A stretch of 64,000 nt of DNA, from assembly GCA_021464245.1 (NCBI GenBank), contig JADCRB010000080.1, positions 1,125,860 to 1,189,859 on the forward strand, written 5' to 3'. The position numbers and the translations under genes were made by a program. Source of the stretch: Carallia brachiata. Its lineage: Eukaryota; Streptophyta; Magnoliopsida; Malpighiales; Rhizophoraceae. This document shows, piece after piece, positions 25,464-37,460 of the stretch; the stretch's first letter is position 1; each line of letters opens with the position of its first letter. The notes beneath the pieces were generated by a model. That model was not told where the DNA came from. It saw only the letters and a list, made by a program, of their open reading frames with translations, and ran no database searches.

Positions 25464-27805
25464 TGCACAATTTTTCTTTACATGAGATCAGGCGAACGTC
25501 TTAAATTACGGTTTCACCCTTCTCCTTTAAACCTTGGCAAATTCAACCATGCAAAAACTATAATCTCACTCAACTCAAACCTAATAACAATAAGTCAAAT
25601 TGAACATTTGTAGAAAGAATTTTTAAACCCTTACATCTCCTATTAAATTCAACTTTATTTAAATTTTAATTTAAATTTAAGATTAAATCTTTATTATTGT
25701 TATACTAGTATGTGTCGTGATTTTATACTTATATTTTTATTTTGGGTTTTCATAGAGACTATGGGCATAGATGTGGCCATTGTCCTGGCCTCACAAGAAA
25801 AAATTAATAAATTTTTTTTTATTTTATACAAAAATTAAATTTTAAATGTATTTAGTATTATATTAAACATATCTAATATTATCATAAACCTTAATTTTAA
25901 AAAAATTAAAAAAAATTATCGGCCTATAATACTGCTAAGACCATTCCGCTTTTTTTTTTTTTTGGTAGTTGTTATAAAATCTGTTGGGAAAGTCGTGGTT
26001 GGTTGCTATTTCATTGTCATCGTGGAACGGAAAATTTAGGAAATGGTGTCAGTGAACTGTACATAATTAGACAACTCAACTTTTTGATGGAAACTGGAGC
26101 ACTCTTGTGCAATCCCATCGCCCTAATTGTGTGACAAACCAACATACATTTCCGAAATTTATAGGCTTAGTTCATAAATGTAATGCAAGCAAAAAAGGAA
26201 GATAATGTATTAGGCAAATCCAAAAGATGGAGCACGCTTCCCAGCACAATGTAAATGGTAAATGCATGTACCAAATTTTTGTGGGAGAGAAAAGAGATTC
26301 GACTTGTTACTCGTTTAATTTCGAGTTCGAATCCTGCGGCCTAATATTAGAACTGGTTTCGACTTTGGTTTTTATTGAGAGTGTTTCAAAACAAACTGGC
26401 TTTCTACATCAAAGCAGATCTAAAACAACGTAGAGTTGTTACAATGGACCCGTACCCACTTAGTTTTTAGGCAAAGTAATGTCCACATTTTCTCCTCGAT
26501 CATCACTGCCTAAAAACATTTAGGAAGTAACATAATCGCAGCATAAAGAGAGTAAAGTAGTTTTCTTACTCAATTTCATTTATTTGTAAGAGATGCAATT
26601 GGTCCATATTTTTTTGTTACCATCATATTACTCCAAACAATACTGCTATCTAGTTTTTATCTTTTTGTTATTGTGGTACGTTGGATACAAATATTTAAGA
26701 TCGTTAAAAAGTTTCAGTTTTGGTCCTAAGGTATCCGGGCCAGAAGAGAAGAATGGTCCAATTCGATTCCGGTTGGAACTCTTTTCCCGAAATTTGATAG
26801 AGCACGTTTTTCTTTCAAATTAAACAAAACAGCATAAATAATTTGATCTTAAATTTTTTTAGAAATAACCTTTTTGTTAAGTATGAAAGTTTTATCTAAT
26901 AAACATATGATATTTATTAAGAAAAAGTAATTAATATCAGGATATATTCTAGTTCCAATTTTTTGAAAGCCCACGGAATCCACTTACGGTCGAATCTCAT
27001 ACTCAAATAGTAACATTTCTTTCTACCTCACAGGAAATTCATAATAAGATGCTAAATATTAAAATAAATCTATTTTAATACTACATAACATATTATTATT
27101 ATTATTATCATTTTTAACAATAAAAAATTTATTACAGATATATCGGTCATCGAATCTACAAACCAAAATAAAGACTCTCTACCCGAACATTGTTAGGCTC
27201 AAGCGAACCTCCCCCAAACTGACCATAAAAATTTCTGGTCTAAAATTAACACTATACAACTACAGTTTAACTGACAGTCAAAAGAGGAAATTTGCTTTCA
27301 AACGCAGCCACTAGTACTCTAACCCGAGTGGTGTTAAAGAAATACCGGATTACCATCAAGCTACTAGCTCGAGTGATATATAACATATAATTAGGTAAGT
27401 ATATAATATATAATATAAAATCTTTTTGAGTATTCGGTCCGTTTCGGTACCTTTCTTCAAAAGCAACAGTAGAGAACAAAGCCCCAACAATAATTCCCGC
27501 TGTTTGTCAGCATGGTGAAAGTCTTGGCTGATGAGTCTTCTCAAATCTCAACTATGGCCTGTACACGGATTTGGCTATTCATATAATACTATCTACAACT
27601 AAACATGAAATCAACTCAAGAGACATAATAACATGCTAGCTAACTCAAAAGATTGCTCGTCACTCGCGATACCAACAAGGAAGTACAACAAGACTATCCT
27701 GCTCCTGTCTAATAACCACAATTCACTGCGCCACTCAAAAAAGGACTGGCTTCAGGAAACCTACCATGGTCTATTTTCAACCGAACGTGGCAGGCAGTAA
27801 GCCCG
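25464..27805. other. Intergenic DNA; BAH gene 3' UTR at the right end
   Basis: No protein gene is recognised. A B-box-like GAGTTCGAATCC at 26322-26333 and surrounding sequence may be an old tRNA-derived repeat. A run of ATT units lies near 27090-27110. Bases from about 27540 to 27805 probably belong to the 3' UTR of the minus-strand BAH gene. Confidence 0.5.
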
Positions 27806-30800
27806 TCAGTGATCTTTTTCATTTTCCGTATTCTCTTCATTCTTCGACTTGCCAAATGATTTCTGGGATTCCAAGACAGGTATGAATGGTTCGCTTGTTT
27901 TCTTGAAGACTTCCGCTTTCTCAGGTTCACGGGGACTGACCAATTTCTTAGCCTCTTCAAACTTGGCAGTTGCCCAGGGAGCAGCGCCTACACTTCTTGC
28001 AGAACTTGGCCCATCTATTGTCAGCATAGACACCTCGTCCCTGGAAGCATACCAAGAATTGCCGCATGCAGTACACTCCAGCTGAAATGGCGAGGGAGAA
28101 CTCTATCAATATGAAAAAGAAAATGAAAACCCCAAGGGAAAAGTAAAAAAAAAAGCAAGAACCTGATAGCGGTCTCCATGTCCTGCTTGGATGATGTCCC
28201 TCACCCCAACTTTGAACTCGCTGCATCTTCTGCAACGTGCATCTGTCATCTGTTACAACAGAGAAGGCTAAACAATAAGTAAAAGGGCATAAATAAACGT
28301 ACAAAATGTAATATCTGATACTGCAAATCAATGTTGTGAAAGAGAAGTGACCTGCATACGCTCTGATTCCTCGGGCTCCTTTTTTGCTGTTTCCTCCGCG
28401 GTCAATCCCTCCTGCACTCCATTTAATTAGATCCAGCACTTTTCATATTTTTAATTCAGAATAGCAATGGCACAATCTAAAAGAAATGTTACACCTTAAA
28501 CTCATAAAAACATACCTTCAGCTCATTTGGTGACATACTAAGTATTTTTGCTGGTTCCAAGTCTCCACTTAGAAGACGCTGAGATAGCAGCGCATTATTC
28601 TATAAGGAAGAAAGGAGACATCTTTAGGGTAATACGAATATTACATCAACAACATTTGCTGACATTTTGAAACCCAACAAGAATATTGGCAGCTTTCTAT
28701 TATATCAATCCTTCCAAATACAATTTGTTCCTTCCTTTTCTATCTTCTTTCTTCGGGTGAGCATCAAACTAATGTTTAAATAACAATGAAAATTTATGCA
28801 TACACCAAATTGAAAAGAAAAAGTAATTAAACTAAATTGATGAAGACAATGGGAAATTCCTCTAAAGTGCATCCAACATAAGAGACCATTTCCTCTCAGA
28901 AGTGACATGTTTTTCAAATCCAAAACAAGACCATCAGGCTTCCATCCCTAGAAATGTTGGATTCAGAAAATTGATATTTTGACCACAATGAACATCTCTG
29001 AGGCTATGCAAACCAAAAAAAAAAAGAATCTAGCGACAACAGTAAAGCGTAAACAAATGGGTTGAGAGAAGAGCTATTCCTGGTTCTGTGCCTCAGGCCT
29101 GATGGCCCTCCTTATGGAGCAAATTAAAAAGGGAAAATAGTAACGAGTAACTCAACAGTGACGAAACTTGAAAGGCACATAAACCAGTAGACTAACCTTG
29201 AGATTGAACACTAGCTGACGCAACTTCTGGTTATATTTCTGAGAATCAGAGGAAAGAGCATCATGGGAGGCCTTCTCAAGAGCACTTACAGCACGAACAG
29301 CAGCTTCTGGCCAAGTAAAAGACTTGCTACCCTAACAAATAAAAACAAAAATACATCAGCTCTGAGAATGCCCAATGTAATTAAAAAACAGTGTACAATT
29401 GCTGTTATCATAAATCAATGACAGAAGCAGCAGTCTCTGTGATATCAACTACCCACTGCATACCTTTGAGCTCTTTTCTTGAGATCCATTTTCAGTACCT
29501 AGGGAATTGTGCTCTTTTTCAACTCTATCAGAACTATCTTTTACTTTCTGGCCTTGTGCATTATTAGGAGGTTTGCAAATATACTCAACGCATTGAAGAA
29601 GCCTCTCCAAGCATTTGTCACGATGGGTATCTCCCGTTAGTGCATCAAACGATACCAAAATATTATAATACTCCGATGCATTGCCAGTACAGCTCCCTGG
29701 TGTTTCAGCTTTTAAATTATCAGGCCTTGCAGTTGCTTCTTCATCTCTTGAAACATCAAGAGGTGATATAGTTTTTTTCCTTAGAGTTCTTTTCCCCTTG
29801 GACTGTTCTTCCTGATCAACAGCAGTATCTTCAGTTTCAATATCAGGAAGATCCCCCAAACGTGAGAGAGTTTTCTGAACAAGAAGATCAATCTCATGCT
29901 GCTTATTATCTTCATAATCTTTATCCGTTAGTTTCCAAAGCTTTCGTTCAACAGTGTCATACACTTTCTGGACAATAAAGCCAGGATGCTGTTTACGATT
30001 TGGAAGCTGCTTGTGTATTGGGACAAAATGCACCAGGCACTTGTGCATTACAGATTCTGCAGGAACATCATCGCGATGGAAACTATAAAAAAGCTCCCGA
30101 GTATCACGTGACTGCCAGCTTCCGCCACCTTTTTTCTCTGCCTCTTCAGGCCGATAAAACCATTGTCCAGTCACCATCATGGTTCCATCATTGGTCTGAG
30201 TTATATCCTACCAACAAAACAAAACTTTAATCACTTATGAAAAAAAGAAATACATGTGTACCAATAACATAGCCAAAATAGAAAAAAAAAAAAAAACATA
30301 TTGAATTCATGACAAGAAGAGTTGGGAACATTATGCGCTAGAAACTAAACAAATGATCTAGGATTCAGACGACAATTTCTAGAATCATAACCTCAAATCC
30401 AACAAAGAGGCAGAAGAACAGATCCTAAGAATCTTTAACTAAAGTACATACATGTAGCCTCCACAAAAAAATTCATACGGAGATGGCAGCTTGTTGAAAG
30501 CCTTTGCCAATACCAGCAGGAACTAAAAATACATAGATTCGTATCACTGCAAGGGACTTAGCACACAAAATGAAATAACAGAATGCTATGGGACAGCACA
30601 ATGTAATTCAATCCAATTACCTTAATAATGGCTACGTAAGGCTTTTGCGTTTTATCCTCAGGAACTAAAAGTACAGGATCCTCCTGCAGTAAAGCCACAT
30701 AAAACAATAAAATATTTACAATGATGGCCAAGATGATATGAAAAAATTTGGAGGCAAAAGTGAACTCATATCTTATAGAACAAATGACTATAGCCTATCA

Positions 30801-31747
30801 TAAAAAAGCGAGAGTCTCCAACATAGTGAATTCACATATCAAATATTGGTATCGAACAATAAAATGTACAACCACGCTATTCAATGATTTCAAGAATTAG
30901 GAAACAACAGCCAAGCAACTGATTTGAAGCAGTCCATGTCCTAACAAAAGAGTAGTAACTCCGAATATGAGACCCTCACATACAGCCAGCCAAAACAACA
31001 GAGAACAAACTTTCATAAAGCCACTGAAAGCACTATTGCCTTTGCTCTTGAAAGACTGGTCACAGCCACGTGGGAAGGAGGGCAAGTGAGGAGTGGACAG
31101 GAGTTCAAACCTCCGTTCACTGCAACGAGACACACACCTCCTAACTACTAAAAGTTAGAAGAAGTAATCAACAAACAGATGCACAACCAACACAAATTCA
31201 TCAAATGACACTCACTATTTCAAAACCTATAAATTTCACAATTCTCAATTGATCAACAAAATAAAGAAAATGCCAATATTTTTTTATTAAAAAAAAGTAA
31301 CTCAGAAACCCTAGCAGAGCTTCAACAATTAAATGAAAGATTAACCAACCAACTCACAAGATCGTATCGGTTTCCGTCATAATCGAAGGCATCAAAATGT
31401 TTCCTCCGCCCCCTTCCTTTGCCCGACAACCTAACCACGTCGCCCACCGGCTTCGGCGGCGGCGCCTCTTCCTCTTCTTCCTCCTCCTTCTCCTCCTCCT
31501 CCTCTTCCTCCTCCTCCTCCACCACTACCGGCTCCTTCTTCTTCTCCTCTCTTCCTCTTTTCTTCGCTTTCCCTCCTCTCTCCCTCTCCGCCTGTTCTTC
31601 GTCCTCCTCTTCCTGGAGCTTCACTCTCTTCCTCTTCCTCTCGTTCTCCTCCGACTTCGACGCCGACCGCGTCTTCGGCGGAGGAGGCGGCGGCCCGTCG
31701 TCCTCGTCGTCGCTAGTCGTGACCTGAGTAAACCTCCGGTTTCCCAT
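27806..31747 (-). CDS. BAH domain, TFIIS-central and zinc-ribbon protein, AIPP3/BDT1-like
   Basis: Likely a nuclear chromatin regulator. Arabidopsis AIPP3/BDT1 reads H3K27me3 through its BAH domain in a complex with PHD proteins and CPL2 and represses transcription; a similar role is inferred here. Exons: 31747-31358, 30683-30621, 30207-29464, 29331-29197, 28599-28516, 28411-28352, 28249-28163, 28081-27806; all phases agree, 612 aa. Residues 1-110 are Lys/Arg/Glu-rich with a long Glu run and basic stretches (probable nuclear targeting). The BAH domain is ~112-250 (GQWFYRPEE, HKCLVHFVP). A TFIIS-M-like helical region follows (~390-480), then paired CxxC motifs CRRC and CTAC. The TFIIS 'RSADE' acidic hairpin is not seen. 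The ATG at 31747 has A at -3 and G at +4; an in-frame ATG at 31798 would add 17 residues. Confidence 0.9.
31430..31560 (-). repeat. Glu-rich low-complexity coding tract
   Basis: Repeated GAG/GAA codons (TCC/TTC on the + strand) encode a nearly uninterrupted Glu run in exon 1 of the BAH gene. The open + strand frames across it are shadows. Confidence 0.85.
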
Positions 31748-31840
31748 TTCCGCTCTGTTCGATTTGGAATGAACCGCCAAGTCGGTTCGTGCATTCATAT
31801 AAACAATGAAAAAATTTTTTTAAAAAAAGGCAAATATATC

Positions 31841-31876
31841 CACGTGTTGCTCACACGTGTTGCTCACACGTGTTGC
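31841..31876 (-). promoter_or_regulatory. Three G-boxes at exact 13-bp spacing upstream of the BAH gene
   Basis: CACGTG occurs at 31841-31846, 31854-31859 and 31867-31872 within a tandem 13-bp unit, cacgtgttgctca. The array is palindromic at each core and lies about 95-125 bp upstream of the preferred start codon. CACGTG is the core bound by plant bZIP and bHLH factors; actual use is unproven. Confidence 0.55.
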
Positions 31877-32129
31877 TGTGGTGTATCTCCATCCAGTCAA
31901 AACTTTTATAATAAGAATTTATTACCGCTAATTATATATTTTGAATTTAAATTTTGAAAATATACTCATATTAAATATATGTTTAAAAATTTTTATTATT
32001 TTTTAAAATTTTACTTGAATCGATTTAAATTAATCAATTCGATAAATTAAATATTAAATAATTTCAGACTTAAAAAAAAATATTTTTCCGTTACAAAAAA
32101 TTATAAAAAAATTTTTTTGTTGATGATGT

Positions 32130-32235
32130 AAACACATTATCTCGTAAAAAATTAATGGTCAGCATAGAACTCGAGCACATAGACTTTTCAAATTGAAGTC
32201 TCATCCGTTAATCACCGAGCTAATCCTAGGACAAT
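32130..32235 (-). repeat. Possible tRNA-related SINE remnant
   Basis: On the minus strand TAGCTCGGTGATTAA resembles an A box and GTGCTCGAGTTCTATGC, about 40 bases downstream, resembles a B box. The order and spacing suit a tRNA-derived SINE head. No ends or target duplication were found. Confidence 0.35.
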
Positions 32236-32475
32236 CAATCATAATTAAATTGAGAGATTAAAAATGTAGAAACCATTAGATCCACGTGATGTGTAGGGCG
32301 GATTAACTTTACAGCATTCATGATATTTTTAATTATGGAGGCAACAAGTTATTAAATTATCATAGAAATAGGTATTATGGTTTGTGTTCTTTCCATGGCA
32401 TTTTCATTTGCCAGTTCTATAGTTGATATCTTATATTGTATATGGGTTTGGTTTAGGAGCCACACAACTACCCTC

Positions 32476-32639
32476 AAATTTTGTCTCGATATGTATAAAA
32501 AATAAATAATTTATTGATAAAAAGAGTAATAAAAAAATTGAAACATATATTATTACTTTATTTTTTGTTACTTTTTTATCACAACAGTTACAAAAAATTA
32601 ATAATTAATTACTCTTTTTATATATATCGGAACAAATTT
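32476..32639. mobile_element. Small MITE-like inverted-repeat element
   Basis: The left end, AAATTTTGTCTCGATATGTA, resembles the reverse complement of the right end, GAAATTTGTTCCGATATATA. Terminal similarity runs for about 25 bp, the interior is AT-rich and the total is about 164 bp. No clear target duplication was found. Confidence 0.55.
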
Positions 32640-33136
32640 CAAGATAATTTTCTTGTACTCTCAAACATTTTTGATTGTATATCAGGCAAATACCCACCAT
32701 TTTGTTTTTAAACTAATTTTGAGGAGAATTATGAAACAATGGATAAATTTTATGCAACAACTGCTGTTTTTAAAATTAATTTTCAAGTATACTATATGGC
32801 TGGATGCAACAGTTGACAAATCATTCAATTGCTTCCAAAGCTGCAAAATTTTGGTTTAAGTTTTCACACGGGACCTTGGTAAGTGGTGAAAGTTTCGGTT
32901 AAAATATATCTACAATTTTTTTTTATTTTTTTGGTTACAAGGGAAACTAATAAACAAGAAAAACTCTAACACAACCTGAAGATATCTCAACAGAGTATTT
33001 CAACAAATTGTGCTAGAAGCACGGAACAACATATCAGGATTTTGCAGCTTATGAGCACCCCATGTGCAAGAGGAAGAAAAAAATTTGACCCACCATAATC
33101 AGGAAAACCCCTAATCCCTAAAAATAAAAATGCCAC

Positions 33137-34549
33137 TTATAAAAGAAACGGAATTGTCAAATTAGCAATGTTTCTACTGCCCTCACGCTCATTGCTGGCA
33201 GCAATTTCCTTCAGTGTTGTCCAGGATTTTCTGTTTCTTTTGCTTGATGCATTGACCCTTCCTTCAACAGCAGGTGGAACAGAATCGCGGTTAGATTCCT
33301 CTGGTTTTTTGGAACCTGACCTATTTCTCTCTCTCTTTTTGCCATCCAGCAAGGTGGATCCACTTCCCACTGATGGAGTTGCAGGAGTGTTAAAGATAAA
33401 ACCATCCCCAGATAACATTACTGGCAAGACCATCTCATCTTGCTTAGCTATCTCAACTTTGCTATTTAAGCCTTTCACTGATGCAGCAGACTCTTCTACT
33501 TTGGCCAATGGTTTCACCTTTGGTGGGCATATCTCTTTGATATGCCTTTTGGAGTTCCCCTCTTCCGATTCTGGTATGAACACAAGTGGCACTTATAAAG
33601 CACACAGTTCTGCATCAAAACATTAGGCCTCTTGCGTTCGCGCCTTCTCTTTGCTCCAGTCTTTTCAATCCGTATCGTGCAGTTAAAACCAGGCTGAAAA
33701 ATGTCTCGCATCTGCGCAATAACTTTCAAAGAAGATGCCAATCGATTCATACAAAGTTACAACTCAAGCATGTGGCAAACGTTAAAATGTGGATGTCAAT
33801 CTCCCTGCAAAGACCGTATTCCCATTCCGGTGTAAAACTAATGTGCATAAACTATCAATTCAAGGCTAAAGCATGTTTCAGCCTCTTGCTTCTATAATAA
33901 CGTACACTTTTCCACGACTCAAATCTTGTAGGTCAAAAATATCCTTAAACCAAGTTCGCCCTTCTATAATGTGTCAAATATAATAAAGGGCGTCTAGTGT
34001 ACGAGACTCATATTATTGCAGCCTAAGAAAAGTTCAGATATAAACATCTTTAACTTTTGTTTTTCGCAAAAAGGCTGTTTATGCTACAATACTATACCGT
34101 AACTTTTCTTACGACAAAGCTCGCTGTTTTTCTATAATGCGTCAAATATTAACCAGTATTTATAAAGATTAAATTAGTGGCCCAATGCCCCACGAAATAA
34201 ATATAAAGAATTAAGACTGAAGATAAGCTTCAAGTTAAAGAAAGACATACCTTTCGCAGAGAACAAGAGAAGGGCCCGGTGGGACCCCTAAGGCCTCTGC
34301 GGCGGCGGCGCACTGGCGTCCAAAGAGGCAGCGAGAGGGGATTGAAGCTTCGCCGCTGGCCCAGAGTGCTAGCTTTTGCAAGTGCTCGAGTTTTAGGATG
34401 GATTTGGGGTTACGAGAGCTGCTTTTGGGTTGGATTTTGCCGGTTGCTTCTTCTCGCAGAGTTAGCGAGTGGCTGCGAGAACCCCCCACCGCCGCAGGGC
34501 TTGGTGGCTTTTTCGACTTGGTGCCTCCTCCTTTCTGATTCTGAACCAT
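33137..34549 (-). CDS. Rpr2/Rpp21/SNM1-type zinc-ribbon protein, with frameshifts
   Basis: Resembles plant RNase P Rpr2/Rpp21-domain proteins, which bind pre-tRNA or RNase P RNA through two CxxC pairs. Exon 1 is 34549-34251, ending in CER with donor GTATGT; exon 2 runs from 33711. Conserved parts are visible: LKLEHLQKLALWASGEASIP, then the first CxxC (CERC) across the splice, QPGFNCTIRIEK, the second CxxC (CHLC), then NRKRGTPKG and KEICPPK, and a Lys/Arg/Ser-rich tail to 33137. As written these lie in three different frames: T5 on the coding strand (33697-33701 plus neighbour) where six T are expected, and GGC near 33544-33546 where one more base is expected. Read literally the protein stops at 33615. 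It is either a decaying gene or has two consensus errors; the rest of the coding pattern looks healthy. Confidence 0.75.
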
Positions 34550-34559
34550 GCTATTATTT

Positions 34560-35700
34560 TCGTGTGGGTTGAGTTTCTCTCTTGGGAATTTAGTCGAGCA
34601 GTTGGTGCATCGAATTTAAGTGATTTAATTCAAATTAGTTTACCCATCCTACATTATTTTACTAAAATAGTTTAAAATAACTAAAAATTTAAGTATTTTT
34701 TTTTTGAAATACAGTAATAGCCATTCATAATTTATTACAGATTAGCAGAAAAAAGGAAAATGGATCTAAAAACACGCAATGATGCATTTCACCCAAAGGA
34801 GACGAGGCCCCCAAATGCCACATGTATTTAGAGGGAGCAAGGGTTAGAAGTTAGAACCCCCTTTTACTTCCTTGCGGACCTAGCCGCAAAGGCTAGTAAA
34901 AAAAAATGGATTCAATATGACCCAAAACTTTAATGGTTATGTTTTTTTTATCAAATATCCGAATTCAAATAACTCACGATCTCAAGTAAATTTCTCTGTA
35001 GAATAACTTAAAATTCGACTTAAATCCGTTTGTTTGTTACATAAAATTAAATATTACAAACTCTTATTATGTGGTTATAGATTTAAATTTTTGTTAAAAT
35101 ATTTAATAAGTTTAAACATACGTTGGACTGCACAATTATAAGAGAGATTGACAATTTTTCTTAAAACTGCAGAAAAAATTATTCTTTGTTAAATTTAATG
35201 TAAAAGACTCAACTTATTATGGAGTACAGTCAACAAAATCCTTCAAAGCGAGACGGAAAATACCAAATTCCAAATGATTCGTGGTTTCTAAACGGCGGAT
35301 ATGTGGAAAGTACTCCACAATTTTTCAAAAGCATGAATGCATTTTAATAATTGATTGATGTTTCTTGATTGCATGTGAATGTGTAATTCACCCCTCGTGG
35401 TTTCTAGACGGTGGACATGTGGAAAGAACTCCACAATTTTTCAAAAGCATGAATGGATATTAATAATTGATTGATGTTTCTTGATTGCATGTGTAATTCA
35501 CCAACCATGCAGATGCAAGAAAAAAAGTGGTTGATCAAAAAAAAGAAAAAAAGTGGTTGGTCAACTAAAATGTTAAAAGAAAAAAAGAAAAATTATTTTT
35601 AATTTACTAAAAATTTAAAAAACAATAAAGAACATCATTCCGAGATCAATTTCTTTGATCAATATTTTATATTTTGATATATTTTTTTTAAATAACATTA
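34560..35700. other. Intergenic region with a 116-bp tandem duplication
   Basis: AT-rich, without a recognised gene. The Rpr2-like promoter should lie in the first few hundred bases. A direct duplication is at 35279-35502. Confidence 0.5.
35279..35502. repeat. Direct tandem duplication, period 116 bp
   Basis: Copy 1 (35279-35394) and copy 2 (35395-35502) both begin tcgtggtttcta and share 'actccacaatttttcaaaag' and 'ttgattgatgtttcttgatt'. They differ by a few substitutions and an 8-base deletion in copy 2. Confidence 0.9.
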
Positions 35701-35706
35701 TTACAA

Positions 35707-36103
35707 GATTCTGATGGCATTGGTTTCTACACGACCGAGAAGGACCCCTTGAGACTGCAACTGGAACAATTGGAATTGAAGGGTATTTCGATGCTAACGT
35801 GGGCGGCTGAAGATGTTCGCAGGGTTAAACCTGATACGGAGACGTTTGTCTACGCTGCACAGCTGCTAAACATATTCCAGAACGTTGTATATTTCTGGGA
35901 ACTCCAAGCAGACAGTGGAACTGCACATGATGCGCAGATGAAGTGCGTGGCTGTTGCTAGTCAACATCCTGTGTACGAGCTTTGTGCCGCAGGCTTGGTG
36001 GTGAGGCATCTAAATGGGCTTTCAATTGTTGATCTGAAGAACCTCGCTGATCTTGAATCAATAGAATTCGGGTCAATTGAGCCAGAGAGCGCCAGAGGAT
36101 GAT
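35707..36103 (+). pseudogene. 3' relic of a HAD phosphatase (PYRP2-like)
   Basis: An uninterrupted frame resembles the C-terminal third of plant HAD hydrolases such as Arabidopsis PYRP2, a chloroplast phosphatase in riboflavin synthesis. VKPDTETFVYAAQLL carries HAD motif III Lys, and MKCVAVASQHPVYEL and LSIVDLKNLADLE are typical of the family C-terminus. There is no upstream start, transit peptide or N-terminal HAD nucleophile motif in the preceding AT-rich DNA. Between them the family motif (GNS.QTVE..HD) is out of frame: nucleotides for GNSKQTVE are present in the +1 frame around 35899-35922, implying two compensating indels. The fragment is therefore truncated and frame-scarred. A still-functional short gene is unlikely. 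Confidence 0.75.
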
Positions 36104-37460
36104 TTTTCCAGTAATTCCTATGAATTGGGCAGTTTCCTTGTGCTTTATCCAATTCTTAAGCAACTATAATTGTGTAATATCACTAACCATGATTCCGTAC
36201 TTATTAATCCCTCATATGTGCAAGGGTTAAACAGTGGAACATAGGGGAAAAAACAGAAAATGGCAGAAAAAGGAAAGTTACTTTGGACTACTTCAGTATT
36301 TGTATGTAATCATCAATCGTCTGTACAAAATTGCATCTTTCGACTTTCAATAATCTTTTTCGTGGTGATCCTGCTATTGCTTTGTACTTTTAACTTTATT
36401 CCTCTATTAATATGTTAGGTTCCATTAACAGATTTCACTACAAGACTCATTAATTTAACGAGTTTCAGCCACGTTTACATTATATTATTATGATTATTCA
36501 AGACATATTTGTGGTATAAAATCATGATTTATTATGCATGGACTGCATCTATGATACATCAACTTGGTTGTATTTATCTACATTTTCGTTACTATTATTC
36601 CTCAATCTGATTAAAGTTGGAGTTTAGAACAGCAATTGAGGAAACTTGATCTCCTTTCTTAAGAGTCTTTTTTTAAGCTAGCTTTTGCAAGTTGCAGAGC
36701 AAAATGCCATTCCTCTGGATTCCAGTGAAAATTGGACAAGACAAGGGCATGAATAGGGTTCGGTTGGGGTGGTCTCTAACTAGTCGGATCTAACTTGCCA
36801 CAACGACAGAACGTGGGCATAATTCTATCACCATTAATTAGCGTTTCCATCCAAACAATACATGCAAAGGCAATTAAGCTCACAAATCACCTCTCTTTTG
36901 GCGATTAATCATTTTTTCAAAAAATTTGCTTTTCATTTTGTCTCTCAATATATTACACTATTATGATGTTATAAAATATACTTTTGTAGTTTTTATTAGT
37001 AATTATAATTAAATATTTTTGTTGTCTTCTAAAGGTTTATTTGTCCGTGAGTCAGTCCTTCTATTTCATAAATATCATACTCTTATTCTTAAAATTGGAA
37101 CTTAAAACGTTGAATATAAAAATCAAAGTTAATACTGAAATCCTTTGAAAAACAATTATAATTATTCATTAAAAAGTTAAGAATATACAACTAACAATTC
37201 CAATAATATATAACATATAAATTCGCTTCTAACTATTTCTTATATTGTAATAACCTTCAAATATATAATACAAAAATGAGAATAGGGAATTGAAATTCTA
37301 ATCTGATTAGATAAAAAATGATAAAAAATTTGGCCGTAACGTTTTTCCAAGAAGTTTGTATTAACAGTTCACATGCAACGTAATTACGGAGTATGGTAAT
37401 ACATAATAATTTAAATTATTAAATTACAAAAAATTTATTAAAATAAATAATTAATAAATA
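36104..37460. other. Intergenic DNA upstream of the GSH1 promoter
   Basis: No gene is recognised. The sequence becomes progressively AT-rich towards 37460. No strong repeat structure was seen before the promoter duplication. Confidence 0.5.

Larger units (their letters stand above)
31880..33136. other. Intergenic DNA between the BAH and Rpr2-like genes
   Basis: AT-rich and without a recognised gene. It contains a possible SINE remnant (32130-32235) and a small inverted-repeat element (32476-32639). The last part, from about 32940, is probably the 3' UTR of the Rpr2-like gene. Confidence 0.5.

Noticed and set aside
25384..25613. 71-aa ORF overlapping tRNA-Asp
   Set aside because: It reads straight through the tRNA; the cloverleaf, boxes and terminator leave no doubt about the RNA gene.
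31397..31957. Long open frames on the + strand across the BAH gene first exon
   Set aside because: They read the reverse complement of the Glu-rich repeat as Leu/Ser runs; the minus-strand frame joins in phase to a BAH domain.
34251..34549. Possible extra indels in Rpr2-like exon 1 near IPSRCLFGRQ
   Set aside because: A single in-frame 3-base loss relative to relatives explains it and the frame is kept on both sides.
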